Assembly (NCBI GenBank): GCA_033032865.1
Contig: JAWHQI010000001.1
Coordinates: 5,336,001 to 5,400,000, forward strand
From: Dactylorhiza incarnata
Taxonomy: Eukaryota > Streptophyta > Magnoliopsida > Asparagales > Orchidaceae
Direction of reading: 5' to 3'
Length of the DNA: 64,000 bases
Shown here in pieces: positions 34,650 through 45,996 of the stretch (positions are counted from its first letter, which is position 1; each line of letters opens with the position of its first letter). The translations under genes were made by a program, and so were the position numbers. A model generated the notes under the pieces. That model worked only from the letters and a program-made list of their open reading frames with translations, made no database searches and was not told the DNA's origin.

Positions 34650-35928
34650 TTTGTTGTTCGTTTGAAGGATGACTTTCCATTATAGGAATTGATATGTGTA
34701 TATTTTCAATAATATTAAAATCAATTGCAGTAAGAATTACAACAATGTATGTATGTGCACGTTTTTTAACCAGACGCTAGTTTTTAACGCGGGCGCACGT
34801 TTATTACCATGACATCTCTATTTTCGCCTGGGAGTGTGTTTTTTGCCCAGACCCGTGTTTTTGCCTGGGTGTGTGTTTTTAGCTCGAGTGCGTGTTTTTG
34901 CCCGAGCGTGTGTTTTTTTTGCCCGAGCTCATGTTTTTCGCCCGGGCGTGTGTTTTTCACATAGCCATGCTTATTTTGCCTGGGCGAAAATACGCGCGCC
35001 CAGGGAAAATATGTGTACACGAGAGAAAACTGTGCTCCCAGGCAAAAGCAATGCATCCGGTTGAAAAATGCACGCCCGGTCAAAAAAAAAAACGCTCGCC
35101 TGAGCAAAAAGTGCACGCAAAGGCGAAAAAACGGGCGCTTGCGAGAAAAAATGCATGCCCAGGCAAAATTCGCGCGCCCGGGCAAAATTCGCTCACTGCG
35201 CAAAAATTGCGCGCCCGAGAGAAAACAACACGCCCCTGTGAAAAAAGCGCGCCCGGGCAAAAAAATGCACGTTCGGTAGAAAAAACACGCGCCATGACAA
35301 TAATTGCTTGCCCGGCGAAAATATGAGCCTAGGCGAAAAACGTCGTCCCGAGTGAAAAAAACACGCGCCCGAAAAAGAACACGCCCTGGTGATTGAATCA
35401 CACGTCCGGGCAAAAAAACAAGCTCCCGGGAGAAGAAACATGCGCCGTGCAAAAATCCTGCACCCGAGAGAAAAAATGAGTGCAAGGGCGATAAATACGC
35501 ACCCAAGAGAAAAGCGCGCGGGCGAGCAAAAAATGCGCGATCGGACGAAAAGCGTGTGCTCGGGAAAAAATGCGCGTTAGGGCTAAAAAACATGCGCCCG
35601 GGGGAAAAACACGCGCCCGGGCGAAAAAAACACACGCCTGGGCAAAAACAACGTGTGCGCAAGCGAAAACACGCGCCCAGACAAAAAAAGTGCTCTCGAG
35701 CTCGAGGAGTCAATGAAGTGCTAAATTCGCAATTCTAGAATTAACAATATCAAAACCCACTGCATGACAAACTTGAATCGAGGGTTTTCTAGGTTTACTC
35801 GAATATCGTTGGTTTTGGTCTCAAAAGTCAATGTCGTCCTAAAACTTTCCATACAAATACCATAATTGACTTTAATTTGCCGGGAGCCAATTCTTGAATA
35901 TCAATATCGTTGAAACGAACGGACCATA
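34650..35928 (-). mobile_element. element A: Harbinger-like non-autonomous element with 19-bp arrays (probable)
   Basis: The right end reads GAAACGAACGGACC (35912-35925), the inverse of the family TIR. It abuts the left end of the next element across ATA, a degenerate version of the CCC-TAA-GGG junctions at 44561-44570. The left end is weakly defined (TGTTCGTTTGAAGG near 34655). Inside, 34756-34975 has the T-run orientation of the repeat and 34985-35700 the A-run orientation, the reverse proportions of element C, so this copy lies inverted. Long arginine-rich frames here are artefacts. Confidence 0.55.
34756..35700. repeat. array 1 of the 19-bp CGCCCGGGCG repeat, with strand switch
   Basis: Diverged units of the form CG-CCCGGGCG-T4-6. 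T-runs are on the plus strand to about 34975; after the switch near 34980 the runs are A. About 45-50 units. Confidence 0.85.
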
Positions 35929-36119
35929 GGGGTATGTTCGTTTGAACGGAATTGACTTTCTGAAATTGACATTCGAGATTAGAGATTCAATTTCCGTGTT
36001 CGGCGTGACTAAATTTATGCGGATATTGGCTTTGAAGCCAAAACCTATGACTTTGATTTGAATTAATAATACAAATCGCCAATTCTTACCTTCGTCCATG
36101 GGTTTTCCGCTGAATTGAG

Positions 36120-37081
36120 TGATTTCGAGCAAGTGGGCGTATTCGCGCATGCATGAATTTTCGCGAGTGTGTTTTTGTCGCCCGGACGAGTTATATCCCG
36201 AGAGCAAGTTTTTGACCTGGGCTCGCTTTTTCGCATATGCACGCATTTTTCGCCCGAGGGTATATTTTTCGGCCAGGGCGTGCATATTTCGCTTCGACAC
36301 TAATTTTTTGTCCCGGACTCGACTTTTTTGCCCGTGCGCGATTTTTTCGCCCATGCGCTGATTTTTCGGCCTGGACGCGCATTTTTCGCTGGGAGCGCAT
36401 TTTTCAGCCTAGACACAAATTTCTCACCCGAGCATGCATTTTTCAGCCCGGGCGCACATTTTTGGAACATAAGTGCGTTTTTCGACCAGGCGCACGTTTT
36501 TTTCCCAAAAGCGTGTTTTTTGGCTCGGATGAGAATTTTTCGCTAGGGCATGTGTTTTTCGACCATGCGCACATTTTTTGGGAGGACGCACATTTTTCGG
36601 CCCGGGAGTGTGTTTTTTGGCTCGAATGCAATTTTTTTGCCCGAACGCGAATTTTTTCCCAGGCGCGCATTTTTCGCTCGGGCGTGCTTTTCGTCTCAGA
36701 TGTGTGTTTTTCGCTCTAGCGCATATTTTTTGCCTAGAAGCTAGTTTTTCAGGTCGGACGTGAGTTTTTCGCCCGGGCGTGATTTTTACTCCCAATCGCG
36801 CATTTTTCTTCTGGGAGCAAGTTTTTCGGCCCGGAAGCGAAAATATGTGTCTCCGACCGAAAATTAGTGTTCGGGCCGAAAACTTTGTCCCCGGACGAAA
36901 AATGCGCACCCAGTGGAAAAAAAATGGCGCCCGTGCGAAACACGCGTTTAAGCTAGAAAACATGCACCCTAGCGAAAAACATGCGTCTTGGCAAAAAAGC
37001 GTGCCTGAGAGAAAAACGCTTGCGCGGGCAAAAGATGGTCGGCTTGTCGAAAAGTTCGCGCATAGGCAAAAAATTTGCGCC
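36120..37081. repeat. array 2 of the 19-bp repeat, with strand switch
   Basis: T-run orientation 36125-36830, A-run orientation 36838-37081, about 50 units, diverged. It is interrupted at 37081 by the LTR of the copia element. Confidence 0.85.
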
Positions 37082-38333
37082 TGTTGGATCTTAAGGCGCC
37101 CTTAGAGGGGGGTGAATAAGGGTTTTAGAAAACTTTAAGATTTAATGTAAAACTTTCGATATTTTATTAGAAATAGATTGAATCAAAAGTAAAGTGCTAG
37201 AAATTGAAAATCAAATCAATTTAATGAACAAGTAAAGACATGATTGTCATTTATAAAATTGATTACAAAACTGAATTTCTATCACGCTAGAAATCAAGGC
37301 GAATAATATGAAAACTCTTTTTGTTTTCTATACCGACTCTTCTCCCTAAGAACCAGTTGGCTTTAGTCGATCTATCCCAAGATACAGCCTCAAGCCACTC
37401 TAGCATCTTTATCCCCAAAAAGGCCTCGAGCACCCCATAGATCTAAGCCCTAGACCTATGTGGCGAAATCCCCCTAAGCCGCACACGGACCTAGTCGCAT
37501 TGTGGCGAATTTCCCCTATGCCGCACACGTACCTAGTCGCCTTGTGGCGAATTCCCCCTAAGTCGCAAACAGACCTAGTCCCTAACAACTGCGATGAATT
37601 CACGAACCAATCACAAAGATAAAAGTATTACAAAATATGAAGACAAATTTAAAACTCCCTATGAGGAAATCTGAAGGAGACGACGAAGAATCGCTGAAGA
37701 TCTTTGAAGTCGAAGCGTATGTTCTTCGCGTTGAGTTAGCGTTGATCCAAGCCTCCTTTGATTCCTTCTCTTGAAATTGAATGGGAGATCCTTTGTGGTC
37801 TGGAAATACGGCCCTTACAAATAATTCTGAGTGCTGGAATAGAGCTCCTTGAGTTCATCTCTTGAATAGAATGAATGCCACCTATTTATAGGAGAGGAAG
37901 CTAATGTCGGCGTTAAGTCTAACACAAGGCGTTGACTCTGTATAGAAATGTTTTGATGGCTCGAATCTACAATCCAGGAAGGAGATATTGCATCTTTGGA
38001 AACATCTCATTTTAGGCTACCCTAACGCTGGCATTAAGGCTAACGCCGACGTTAGGTCAAATCATTCCCAAAATGCACCATCAATCACGACAGCTTCCCT
38101 CCATACCAATTTCATGTTGGTGAGATCGAGGGTCAACGCCTGCGTTGGATCTAACGCATGGCGCTAGACCACATCCTTTCTTTTCAGCACTTGAGCTAGT
38201 CCAGACCAACATATAGCATCCTAATGTCATCTTTGTTCAATCCTGCATACTAAAAACGCAATGACAAACTAGATCAAATACAAGTAGGATTTGTTATTCA
38301 AACCAAAGGGATGTGGAAAATCATGTTTCAACA
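37082..38333 (-). repeat. 3' LTR of the truncated minus-strand copia element
   Basis: 1,252 bp. Left border TGTTGGATC (plus strand), right border TTTCAACA, so TG...CA on the minus strand too. It contains three 50-55-bp repeats at 37450-37580 (CTTGTGGCGAATTCCCCCTAAG type). Several dyad motifs of the TAACGCCGGCGTTA type lie at 37910-38165. The segment at 37099-37125 (CCCTTAGAGGGGGGTGAATA) is a common copia LTR terminus. Confidence 0.85.
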
Positions 38334-38352
38334 ATCCCCCCTTTTGATAATA
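38334..38352 (-). other. polypurine tract of the truncated copia element
   Basis: Read on the minus strand, TCAAAAGGGGGGAT directly precedes the LTR start TGTTGAAAC. Confidence 0.85.
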
Positions 38353-40684
38353 ACAAATCCAATTAAGATAAATCAGTTTTCAAAAGGTAAATGATGTGTT
38401 TTTATAAGAGATGTGACACTTATGCTACTTAGAGATTGTTATGACAAATATTATATTTATAGAAATGTGCTCCCCCTATTTAAGTGCTCCCCCTTAGTAT
38501 ATGCTCCCATAAAATAAATTTATGCTCCCTCTTAATCTAGTGAATCATACTCCTTAATCTTTTAAGATTTATCATTTTATTCTCTCACTTTTGTTATTAG
38601 CAAAAGTAGGCGGAGGGAAACAAAACAAGACTAGAATAAGGTACAAATGTGAAGGTAGGAACTACCAAGAGAGGGTTAAGAGTTTTGTTGTAAAATAGAG
38701 GAAGACATGATCGAGCTTAGAGAGATTAATGCAGAAGAAAAAATATTATAAGCGTGTAAGTAACAAAATCTCTTGTACTTTACCAAGCAAGTCTACCACT
38801 TGTTGGAAAAAATAAAAAAGAGTTTTAAAACACAAGTGATGAAAAGACCTCAAAGTTAAGGCTTGAAATAAGCATGATAAAGCATGGTAAAAATGCATGA
38901 TCGAATCAATAGTGTTGAAAAACAAAGTAACCAAGATAATCGTTTTAATTTTTAGAGAGTTTCTTGATTTTTTTTTTAAATTCAAACAATTGTTCTAGAT
39001 CTTCACATGTAAGGAACATTTAGAAAATTTCAACAACTAAAGGCAAGCAAGATTTTGACATATTCAAAGAGATAATAGCTACAATGTAACTAATTCAAAT
39101 TTGAAGTAAAGAAAATATTGTAGAGATCATGCATTGCAATCTAGTGCTTGTATTATAAGCTTTTTAGAGAATTATGTAGATCTGCATTAGGATCCAATTC
39201 TCATGAGTAGAAGATTTATGAAAGATAATGATGTGTGCAGATAGTGTTTTGTTAAGAGTATACAAGTGAAATAATCAAAATACATGACATATATAATGAA
39301 GTAGTAAAACAATATTAATAATGTAGTCTAAGAATTACTTCCACACATCAATTCTAGAGAGTTTATTTCAAAGCACATAAAAGAGTACAACTACCAAGGT
39401 GCTTTGCCGACATAATGCTCATTAAGACTTATCAGGGAGCGAAGTATTGCTTGGGGATCACATCAGCATTTGATATTTTTTTGAGTGATCCAGTATACAA
39501 ATAGAAGTGATAAGAAGATATGTTTGCACAAGACACTTTACAATTCTTTTCAAGGTGCTCAGCCTCACAATGCTCATCAAGACTTATCAGGAGGCTAAGT
39601 AGTGTTTAGTGGAGTTATCTTTGTCATTTTATTCATATATTTTTTTATTTAGGACAAAGGTTTTTGAATTCACTTGTTTTTTGCAAACAACAAATTTTTT
39701 GAAAAAACAACACTTTTATATGCAAGAAATTGATGTTTGAAAAGAATGTGTAGGTAATTTAGACATACAATTGAACATGTTAAATTATTACACTACGCAA
39801 TCATGCAAGACTAAGATTATAAGCACATGTAGATTACCAAAAGAGTGAGTGAATGAATCATTATTTAACATAAAGACATTACTCATACTTAGATATGCAT
39901 GCTAGACAATCTTACACAATTTTCTATAGTATATTTCATTGCACATAATAAGATTAAGGTCAATTCATGAAAAGACAAAACAATGTTTAGGAAGCTTGAA
40001 ATGAAAATTAAACATTGATGAGAATCTTGAAGAATCCTAATCAATTTTGACCATTTGTGAAGCAAATACTAAGATTTTTGCTCATGTGAAGTCTTATAAT
40101 TTAAGTAGTATTTTTTTTTTGAAAATAAAACATATTTGTGAAGATTTTGATTATTTGTGGATTTTTGAATAATAAAAAAATGAATAATAAAAAAGATAAA
40201 GAAAAACACATTCTTAAATTTTTGAGAAAAAATATGTTTTTGAAAATTTTGACTATTAAAATTCTTTTGTAGATTTTTGAATGAGGAAGAAACAAAAATT
40301 AAAGAAGATTATTATCTTTCAAGACAGAGAAGCAAATATGAAAATATGCATGAGAGAATATCAGAGATTTGTCAGCTTTAAAAAAAGGAATAATAAAGCA
40401 CATAAGGCTAACGTCATGTGTTGAGTTCTAACGCTGGTGTTGGAGCCTAACGTTGGCATTAGAAGTTAACGCCAAAATAGTAGACAATTTTTGAGTTTTT
40501 GAAAAAAAAAATCTTTGATTCAAAGCTGTTGTATAGAGATCTTCTTAGTGTATAAATTTCAGACATTTTAGAGGTCATTAGAAGGCTCTTTAAGCATATT
40601 TTTGTTTGAGAAATAAAAAAAAGATGCAGGCATGATAGAATAGCGGAGAATTTTATTTTTAGGAGAAGTAGCTTTTTGTAGGTT
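38353..40684 (-). other. AT-rich non-coding stretch between pol and 3' LTR of the truncated copia element
   Basis: 2.3 kb with no long frame on the minus strand. 40405-40480 holds a cluster of TAACGC..GCGTTA-like dyads (CTAACGCTGGTGTTGG, CTAACGTTGGCATTAG) of the same kind as in the LTR. Otherwise AT-rich with scattered direct repeats (GTGCTTTGCCGACATAATGCTC near 39400 and a similar phrase near 39556, here abbreviated). Confidence 0.6.
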
Positions 40685-42890
40685 TTAATAGGATATATCC
40701 AAGACACCCAATTCTAACCTAAGCATGTTGAAACGAGCATCGGGGAGAGGTTTGATAAAGATGTGTGCAAGTTGGGATTCTATGCCTATGAAACTAACCC
40801 TTACATGTTCTTTCTTAATGTGATCCCTAATGAAGTGATGACGCACATCAATTTGTTTAGACCTTGAATGATGAACGGGGTTGTTGGTTAGATCGATTAC
40901 CCTTTTGTTGTCATATTTTAATTCAATATTATTTAAATAAATCTCAAAGTCTTCTAGTGTTTGACTCATCCAAAGGGCTTGTGCACAACAACTTCCTAGT
41001 GCGACATATTCAGCCTCGGCTGTGGAGAGGGCAACAGAATTCTGTTTTCTACTCGACCATGCTACAAGTGACGGGCCTAAAAGTGACATGTGTCACTTGT
41101 ACTCTTACGATCTAGTGAACACCCCGCATAATCGGAGTCAGAATATCCATGCAATATACAAGAATCATTATAAGGATACCATAAGCCTAGACTAGATGAT
41201 CTGATTAAATATCTAAAAATTCCTTTAACCATTTTTAAATGAGATTCTGTAGGATTAACTTGAAATCTAGCACATAAGCAAATGACAGACATAATATCGG
41301 GTCTAGAAGCACTTAGATATAATATTGAACCAATCATTCTTCTATATAATGTTTGATCAATATAAATTTCGGCTTCATCTTTTCCTAATTTTAGAGATGC
41401 ACTTATAGGAGTAGAGACTTGTTTTAAGTTTTCAAATCCAAATCTTTTCAACATATCATAAACATATTTAGATCGACTAATAAATATTCCATCATTTTTT
41501 TTATTTGATTTGAAAACCTAGAAAATATGTAAGTTCTCCTACCAAGCTCATTTTAAATGCTTTTTGCATTACAAACACAACTTCATTACACAACTCTTTA
41601 TTAGTGGCTCCAAAAATTATGTCATCTACATAAATTTGTAATATGATCAAATCATTATTAACATGCTTAACGAAGAGTGTGTTATCGACACTTCCCATTA
41701 CATAATCATGCTTTAATAAAGATGAAGTTAATCTTTCATATCAAGCACGTGGCGCTTGTTTTAAACCATAAAGCGCTTTATCTAGTTTGTATACATGATT
41801 TGGAAATTTTTCATTTATGAAATTGGGGGGGTTGTTCAACATATACCTCTTCCTTAATAATCCCGTTTAGAAAAGCACTTTTAACATCAATTTGAAATAA
41901 TTTAAATCTTTTGAAACTCGCAAATGCAAGAAAAATTCTAATGGATTCTAAGCGAACAACATGTGCAAATGTTTCATCAAAGTCTACCCCCTCGATTTGA
42001 GAATACTCATGCGCTACCAAGAGAGCTTTGTTCCTAGTAATCCTCGATTCACCATATAATTTATTTTTGAAAATCCATTTTGCTCCTACTACCGGGTGAT
42101 TAGATGGTCTTTCTACAAGATTTCAAACCTTATTGTGTTCAAATAGTATTAATTCTTCATTCATAGCTAAATACCAAAATTCATCATTTAAAGCGGTTGA
42201 AATTTTTTTTTTTTGATCAATTTCGGAAACAAAGCAAAGGTTTCAAAAAGATTCATATAGGGAAGAACGAGTCATTACCCCTTTCGATGGCTCTCCAATG
42301 ACAAGCTCTATTGGATGATGTTTTGTGAACTTTAGCACGCTAGAAGGCACATACTCCTCTTGCTTGTCCTCCTCTTGTTCTCCTCTTCTTGTGACTTGTC
42401 ATCCTCATGCTCTAATGGGGAGAGGAGTTCCTTTTCATTTACTGCAATAATATTCTCTACACAAGGAACAAGCTCATCAAATCTAACACGAATAGATTCT
42501 TCAACTATTTTTGTTCTTTTGTTATATACTCTATAAGCTCTACTAGTTGAAGAATATCCAAAAAAAAATCTTTCATCACATTTTTCTTCAAATTTTCCTA
42601 ATTAATCATTTGTGTTTAATAAAAAGCATTTGCAACCAAATACATGAAAATATAGCACATTAGGCTTCTTTTGAAAATACAATTCATAAAGGGGTTAATT
42701 TTAAGAAAGGTCGAAGCATGACACGATTAATAACATAACATGATGTGCTAACGGCTTCAGCCCAAAAATGATCTAGGCAACCCAAATTCAGAAAGCATGG
42801 TGCACGCTAATTCTTGAAGAGTTATATTTTTCCTTTTCACAACACCATTTTGTTGTGGGATGCGTGGAGACGAAAATTCGTGCTTACTTC
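40685..42890 (-). pseudogene. pol: partial copia pol: integrase end, RT and RNase H
   Basis: On the minus strand: integrase PQQNGVVKRKN near 42830; then RT with YSQIEGVDFDETFAHVVRLESIR, AFLNGIIKEEVYVEQPP (42020-41811) and YVDDIIFGATN near 41640; then YLSASRPDIM near 41310; and RNase H with STAEAEYVALGSCCAQALW and SKQIDVRHHFIRDHIKK, ending at 40685. Frames change between segments and stops occur, so no product is expected. RT catalytic aspartates are preserved. Confidence 0.85.
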
Positions 42891-42896
42891 CTAGAT

Positions 42897-44340
42897 CACT
42901 ACAAACACGAGTTTTTCGCCTGGGCGAGCGTTTTTCGCACAAACACGAGTTTTTCGCCTGGGCGAGCGTTTTTTCGCCCAGACGAGCAATTTTCGCTCGG
43001 GCGGAAGTTTTCCGCCCTAGCGCGCGTTTTTCGCCTTGTCGCACGTTTTTTTCGCCCTAGCGCGCGTTTTTCGCCTTGTCGCACGTTTTTTCGCCCTAGC
43101 GCGCGTTTTTCGCCATGTCGCACGTTTTTTCGCCCGGGCGCGTGTATTTCGCCCGAGGGCGCGTATTTCGCCCGTGCACATATTTTGTCGCCCGGGCGCG
43201 AGTTTTTCGCCCGGGAGCGCGTTTTTCACCCGGGGCGCGTTTTTCGCCCGGGGCGCGTTTTTCGCCCGTGGGCGCGTTTTTCGCCCGAGCGCACGTTTGG
43301 TCGCCCGGGCGTGCAATGTTTCTCCTAGGCGCGAGTTTTTAGCCCGAGCGCGTTTTTCGCTTGGGCGCGCGTTTTGTCGCACGGAGCGCAATTTTTCTCC
43401 CGGGCGTGAAATTTTCTCCCGGGCATTTTTCGCCTGGGAGTTTTTCGCCCAGGGGCTCATTTTTCGCCCGGGGCACGTTTTGTCGCCCGGGAGCGGAATT
43501 TTTCGCCCAGACGCGAGTTATTCGCTCGGGCGCGCGTTTTTCGCCCGGGCGCGCGTTTTTCGCCCGGGCGCGTGTTTTTCGCCCGGGCGCGTGTTTTTCG
43601 CCCGGGCGTGCTTTTTTCGCCCGGGTGCGGGTTTTTCGCAGGGCCCGCGCTTTTCGCCTGGGCGCGCATTTTACACCCGGGCGCGCATTTTTTGCCCGGG
43701 CGCGCATTTGTCGCCCGGGCGCGAGTTTTTCGCGCAAGCGCGTGTTTTTTGTCCGGGCACGTATTTTTCGCCCATGCGCACAATTTTTGCTCGGGCGCGA
43801 GTTTTTCATCAGGGCGCGTGTTTTTCGCCCGGGCGCGCGCTTTTCGCCCGGGCGCGCATTTTTTGCCTGTGCGCACAATTTTCGCTCGGGCGCGAGTTTT
43901 TCATCAGGGAGCTTGTTTTTCGCCCGGGCGCGCATTTTTCCCTGAGCGCACTTTTTTCGCCCGGGCGCGCTTTTTTCGCCCGGGCCCGTGTTTTTCGCCC
44001 GAGCGCGCATTTTAAGCCCTGACGCGCATTTTTCGCTCGGGCGCGCATTTTTCGCCCGGGCGCGCGTTTTTCGCGCGAGCATGTATTTTTTGTCTGAGCA
44101 CGCATTTTTCGCCCGTGCGCACAATTTTCGCTCGGGCGCGTGTTTTTCGCCCGTGTGTGAATTTTTCGCTCAGGCGCGCGTTTTTCGCCCGAGTGCACAA
44201 TTTTTGCCAGGGTGCGCGTTTCTCTCTCGGGAGAGCGTTTTTCGCCTTGGCGCTCGTTTTGTCGCTCGAGCGCCCAATTTTTCGCCCGGACGCGAGTTTT
44301 TCGCCCGGGCACGCATTTTTTGTCATGACGCGCATTTTTT
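42897..44340. repeat. array 3 of the 19-bp repeat, the most regular
   Basis: About 75 units, best seen at 43540-43760, where the unit is TTTTTCGCCCGGGCGCGCG (19 bp, range 17-20). All T-runs are on the plus strand. The 10-bp core CGCCCGGGCG is a perfect palindrome and every unit carries several CpG. Several reading frames on both strands (43036-44022, 43339-44124 and others) are arginine-rich translations of the repeat and not genes. Confidence 0.95.
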
Positions 44341-44564
44341 ATTATATATGTAAAAAATATTAGTTTCTTTATATTATTTTTCAATTTTTAGATTGAATTT
44401 TATTTAACAAACGAACAAAAAAATTGATCAATTCCACAATATTCAACAATAATGTTTATTAGGCGAACGATGGAATTGGAATTAGAACAATTCCAATTCT
44501 GAATATCGAATCTCAATATCGAATTCCAATATCAAATTTCAATTCCGTCCAAACGAACAGACCC

Positions 44565-44567
44565 TAA
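44565..44567. other. shared TAA target site between elements B and C
   Basis: CCC-TAA-GGG junction. The right TIR of B and the left TIR of C abut the same three bases, as expected when one element inserts at the TAA flanking another. Confidence 0.8.
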
Positions 44568-45993
44568 GGGTCCGTTCGTTTGGACAGAATTTAGCTCCTG
44601 GAATTGTAATTGAATGTATAATTCCAATTTTGTCGTTCGTTTCCGCGCTTGACGTTGGAATTGAAATTTTAATGAATTCCGTGGAATTCATTTTGAACTA
44701 AACACAATTCTTTCCAATCTATATAAGTATTGGATAATTCCGGTCGAGACTTTTTTTCTTCTGAGCGCTCGATTTTCGCCCGAGCGCGTGTTTTTCGCGT
44801 GTGAGTGCATTTTTCGCCGAGGCGTGAATTTTTCGTCTGGGCGCGCATTTTTCACCTATGCGTGCGTTTTTTGCCCGGGGACGCGTTTTTGTCGCCGTGC
44901 AAGTGTTTTATTAATCCGGCGCGTGTTTGTTGTCCGGGCGCGCGTTTGTCGTCGGGAACAATTTTTTCGCCAGAGCGAGATTTTTTCGCCTGACAGCTAA
45001 AATTTTGCCTAGGGGCAATTTTTTCGCACGAGCGAGAGTTTTTCACCAGAGCAAATATTTTTTCGCCCGGGAGCAATTTTTTTGCCCGGGCGCAATTTTT
45101 TCGCCTGGGGTCGAATTATTCTCCCGGGGGAGATTTTTTTGCCCGGGCGCGATTTTTTCGCCCGTGCGCGATTTTTTCACCCGGACGCGATTTTTTCACC
45201 CGAGCGCGATCTTTTCCCCCAAGAGGTTTTTTTCGCCCGGACGCGATTTTTTCGCCCGGGTGCGAATTTTTCTCCCAGGGGAGAGTTTTTCGCCTCGACT
45301 CGATTTTTTCGCCCAAGCGCCATTTTTCGTCAGGGAGGGATTTTTTTACCCGCGCGCAATTTTTTCGCCCGGGTAAGATTTTTTTGGCTGGGAGCGATTT
45401 TTTTGCCCGGGCGAGATTTTTTCGCCAGGCGAGATTTTTTTGCTCGGGGGCAATTTTTTGGGGCGAGATTTTTTCACCGCGGAGCGATTTTTTGCCGGGA
45501 CGCTCTTTTATCACCTGTGCGAGCTTTTTTCGACCGGGCGGGTGGAAAAATCGTACCCGGGAAAAAATATTGCGCCCGGGAAAAAAAATCATGCTCGGGA
45601 CACAAAATCGCGCCTCGGCAAAAAAATGAGCCCGAGCAAAAAATGCGCGCCCGGGCGAAAAAATTGCGCCCGGGCGGAAAAAAATTGTGCCCAGGTGAAA
45701 AAAAATCGTTCTCGGGCGAAAAAATCGCTCCCGAGCGAAAAAATCGTCGTCATGACATACACTTGTTTATGATATATGTGATAAATATTAGCTTTTTCGT
45801 AATATTTTTTAATTCTTAAATTGAATTTTATTTTACAAACTAACAAAAGTATTGATTAATTCCACAATATTCAACAATATTATTTATTAGGCGAACGTTA
45901 GAATTGGAATTAGTCACCAATATTTAATTTCACAATATTTATCAATATTCAATTCTAATATCGAATTCCAATTCCGTCCAAACGAACGGGCCC
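44568..45993 (+). mobile_element. element C: complete Harbinger-like foldback element with 19-bp array
   Basis: 1,426 bp flanked by TAA on both sides (44565-44567, 45994-45996). TIRs: left GGGTCCGTTCGTTTGGACAG; the right end reads on the minus strand GGGCCCGTTCGTTTGGACGG, with two mismatches. The inner parts are a unique 180-bp left region (44592-44755), the array 44757-45745 and a 235-bp AT-rich right region homologous to that of element B. TAA duplication and a GGG TIR start indicate PIF/Harbinger. No transposase frame is present, so mobilisation would be in trans. The array reverses orientation at about 45541. Confidence 0.85.
44757..45745. repeat. array 4 of the 19-bp repeat, with strand switch
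   Basis: T-run orientation 44757-45540 (unit drifting to CGCCCGGGCGCGATTTTTT), A-run orientation 45544-45745. About 50 units. The two orientations could pair as a long hairpin arm of about 200 bp. Confidence 0.9.
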
Positions 45994-45996
45994 TAA

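Larger units (their letters stand above)
37082..42896 (-). mobile_element. 5'-truncated Ty1/copia element on the minus strand
   Basis: Only the 3' part is present: integrase C-terminal piece, RT, RNase H, a 2.35-kb AT-rich non-coding stretch, purine tract and 3' LTR (37082-38333). The 5' LTR, gag, protease and most of integrase are absent. At about 42896 the integrase sequence stops in mid-domain and the 19-bp array resumes. No target duplication is visible. Truncation at a repeat array suggests illegitimate recombination after insertion (inference). Confidence 0.85.
35929..44564 (+). mobile_element. element B: Harbinger-like element(s) with 19-bp arrays, split by a copia insertion
   Basis: The left end GGGTATGTTCGTTTGAAC (35930) and right end GTCCAAACGAACAGACCC (ends 44564) are inverted versions of one TIR. 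The right end is followed by TAA (44565-44567), shared with the next element. The interior is an array at 36125-37081, the truncated minus-strand copia (37082 to about 42896), then an array at 42900-44340 and a 225-bp AT-rich right subterminal region that recurs in element C and, inverted, in D. Because the array goes T to A and then back to T, it may be two elements fused rather than one. Confidence 0.65.

Noticed and set aside
34784..35713. 309-codon minus-strand reading frame and similar arginine/phenylalanine-rich frames at 36237-36963
   Set aside because: They translate the 19-bp repeat. The CpG-rich unit has few stops in any frame, so long frames appear on both strands over the same bases.
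43036..44124. 328-codon plus-strand and 261-codon minus-strand frames
   Set aside because: Same artefact of array 3. They overlap on opposite strands and have no domain.
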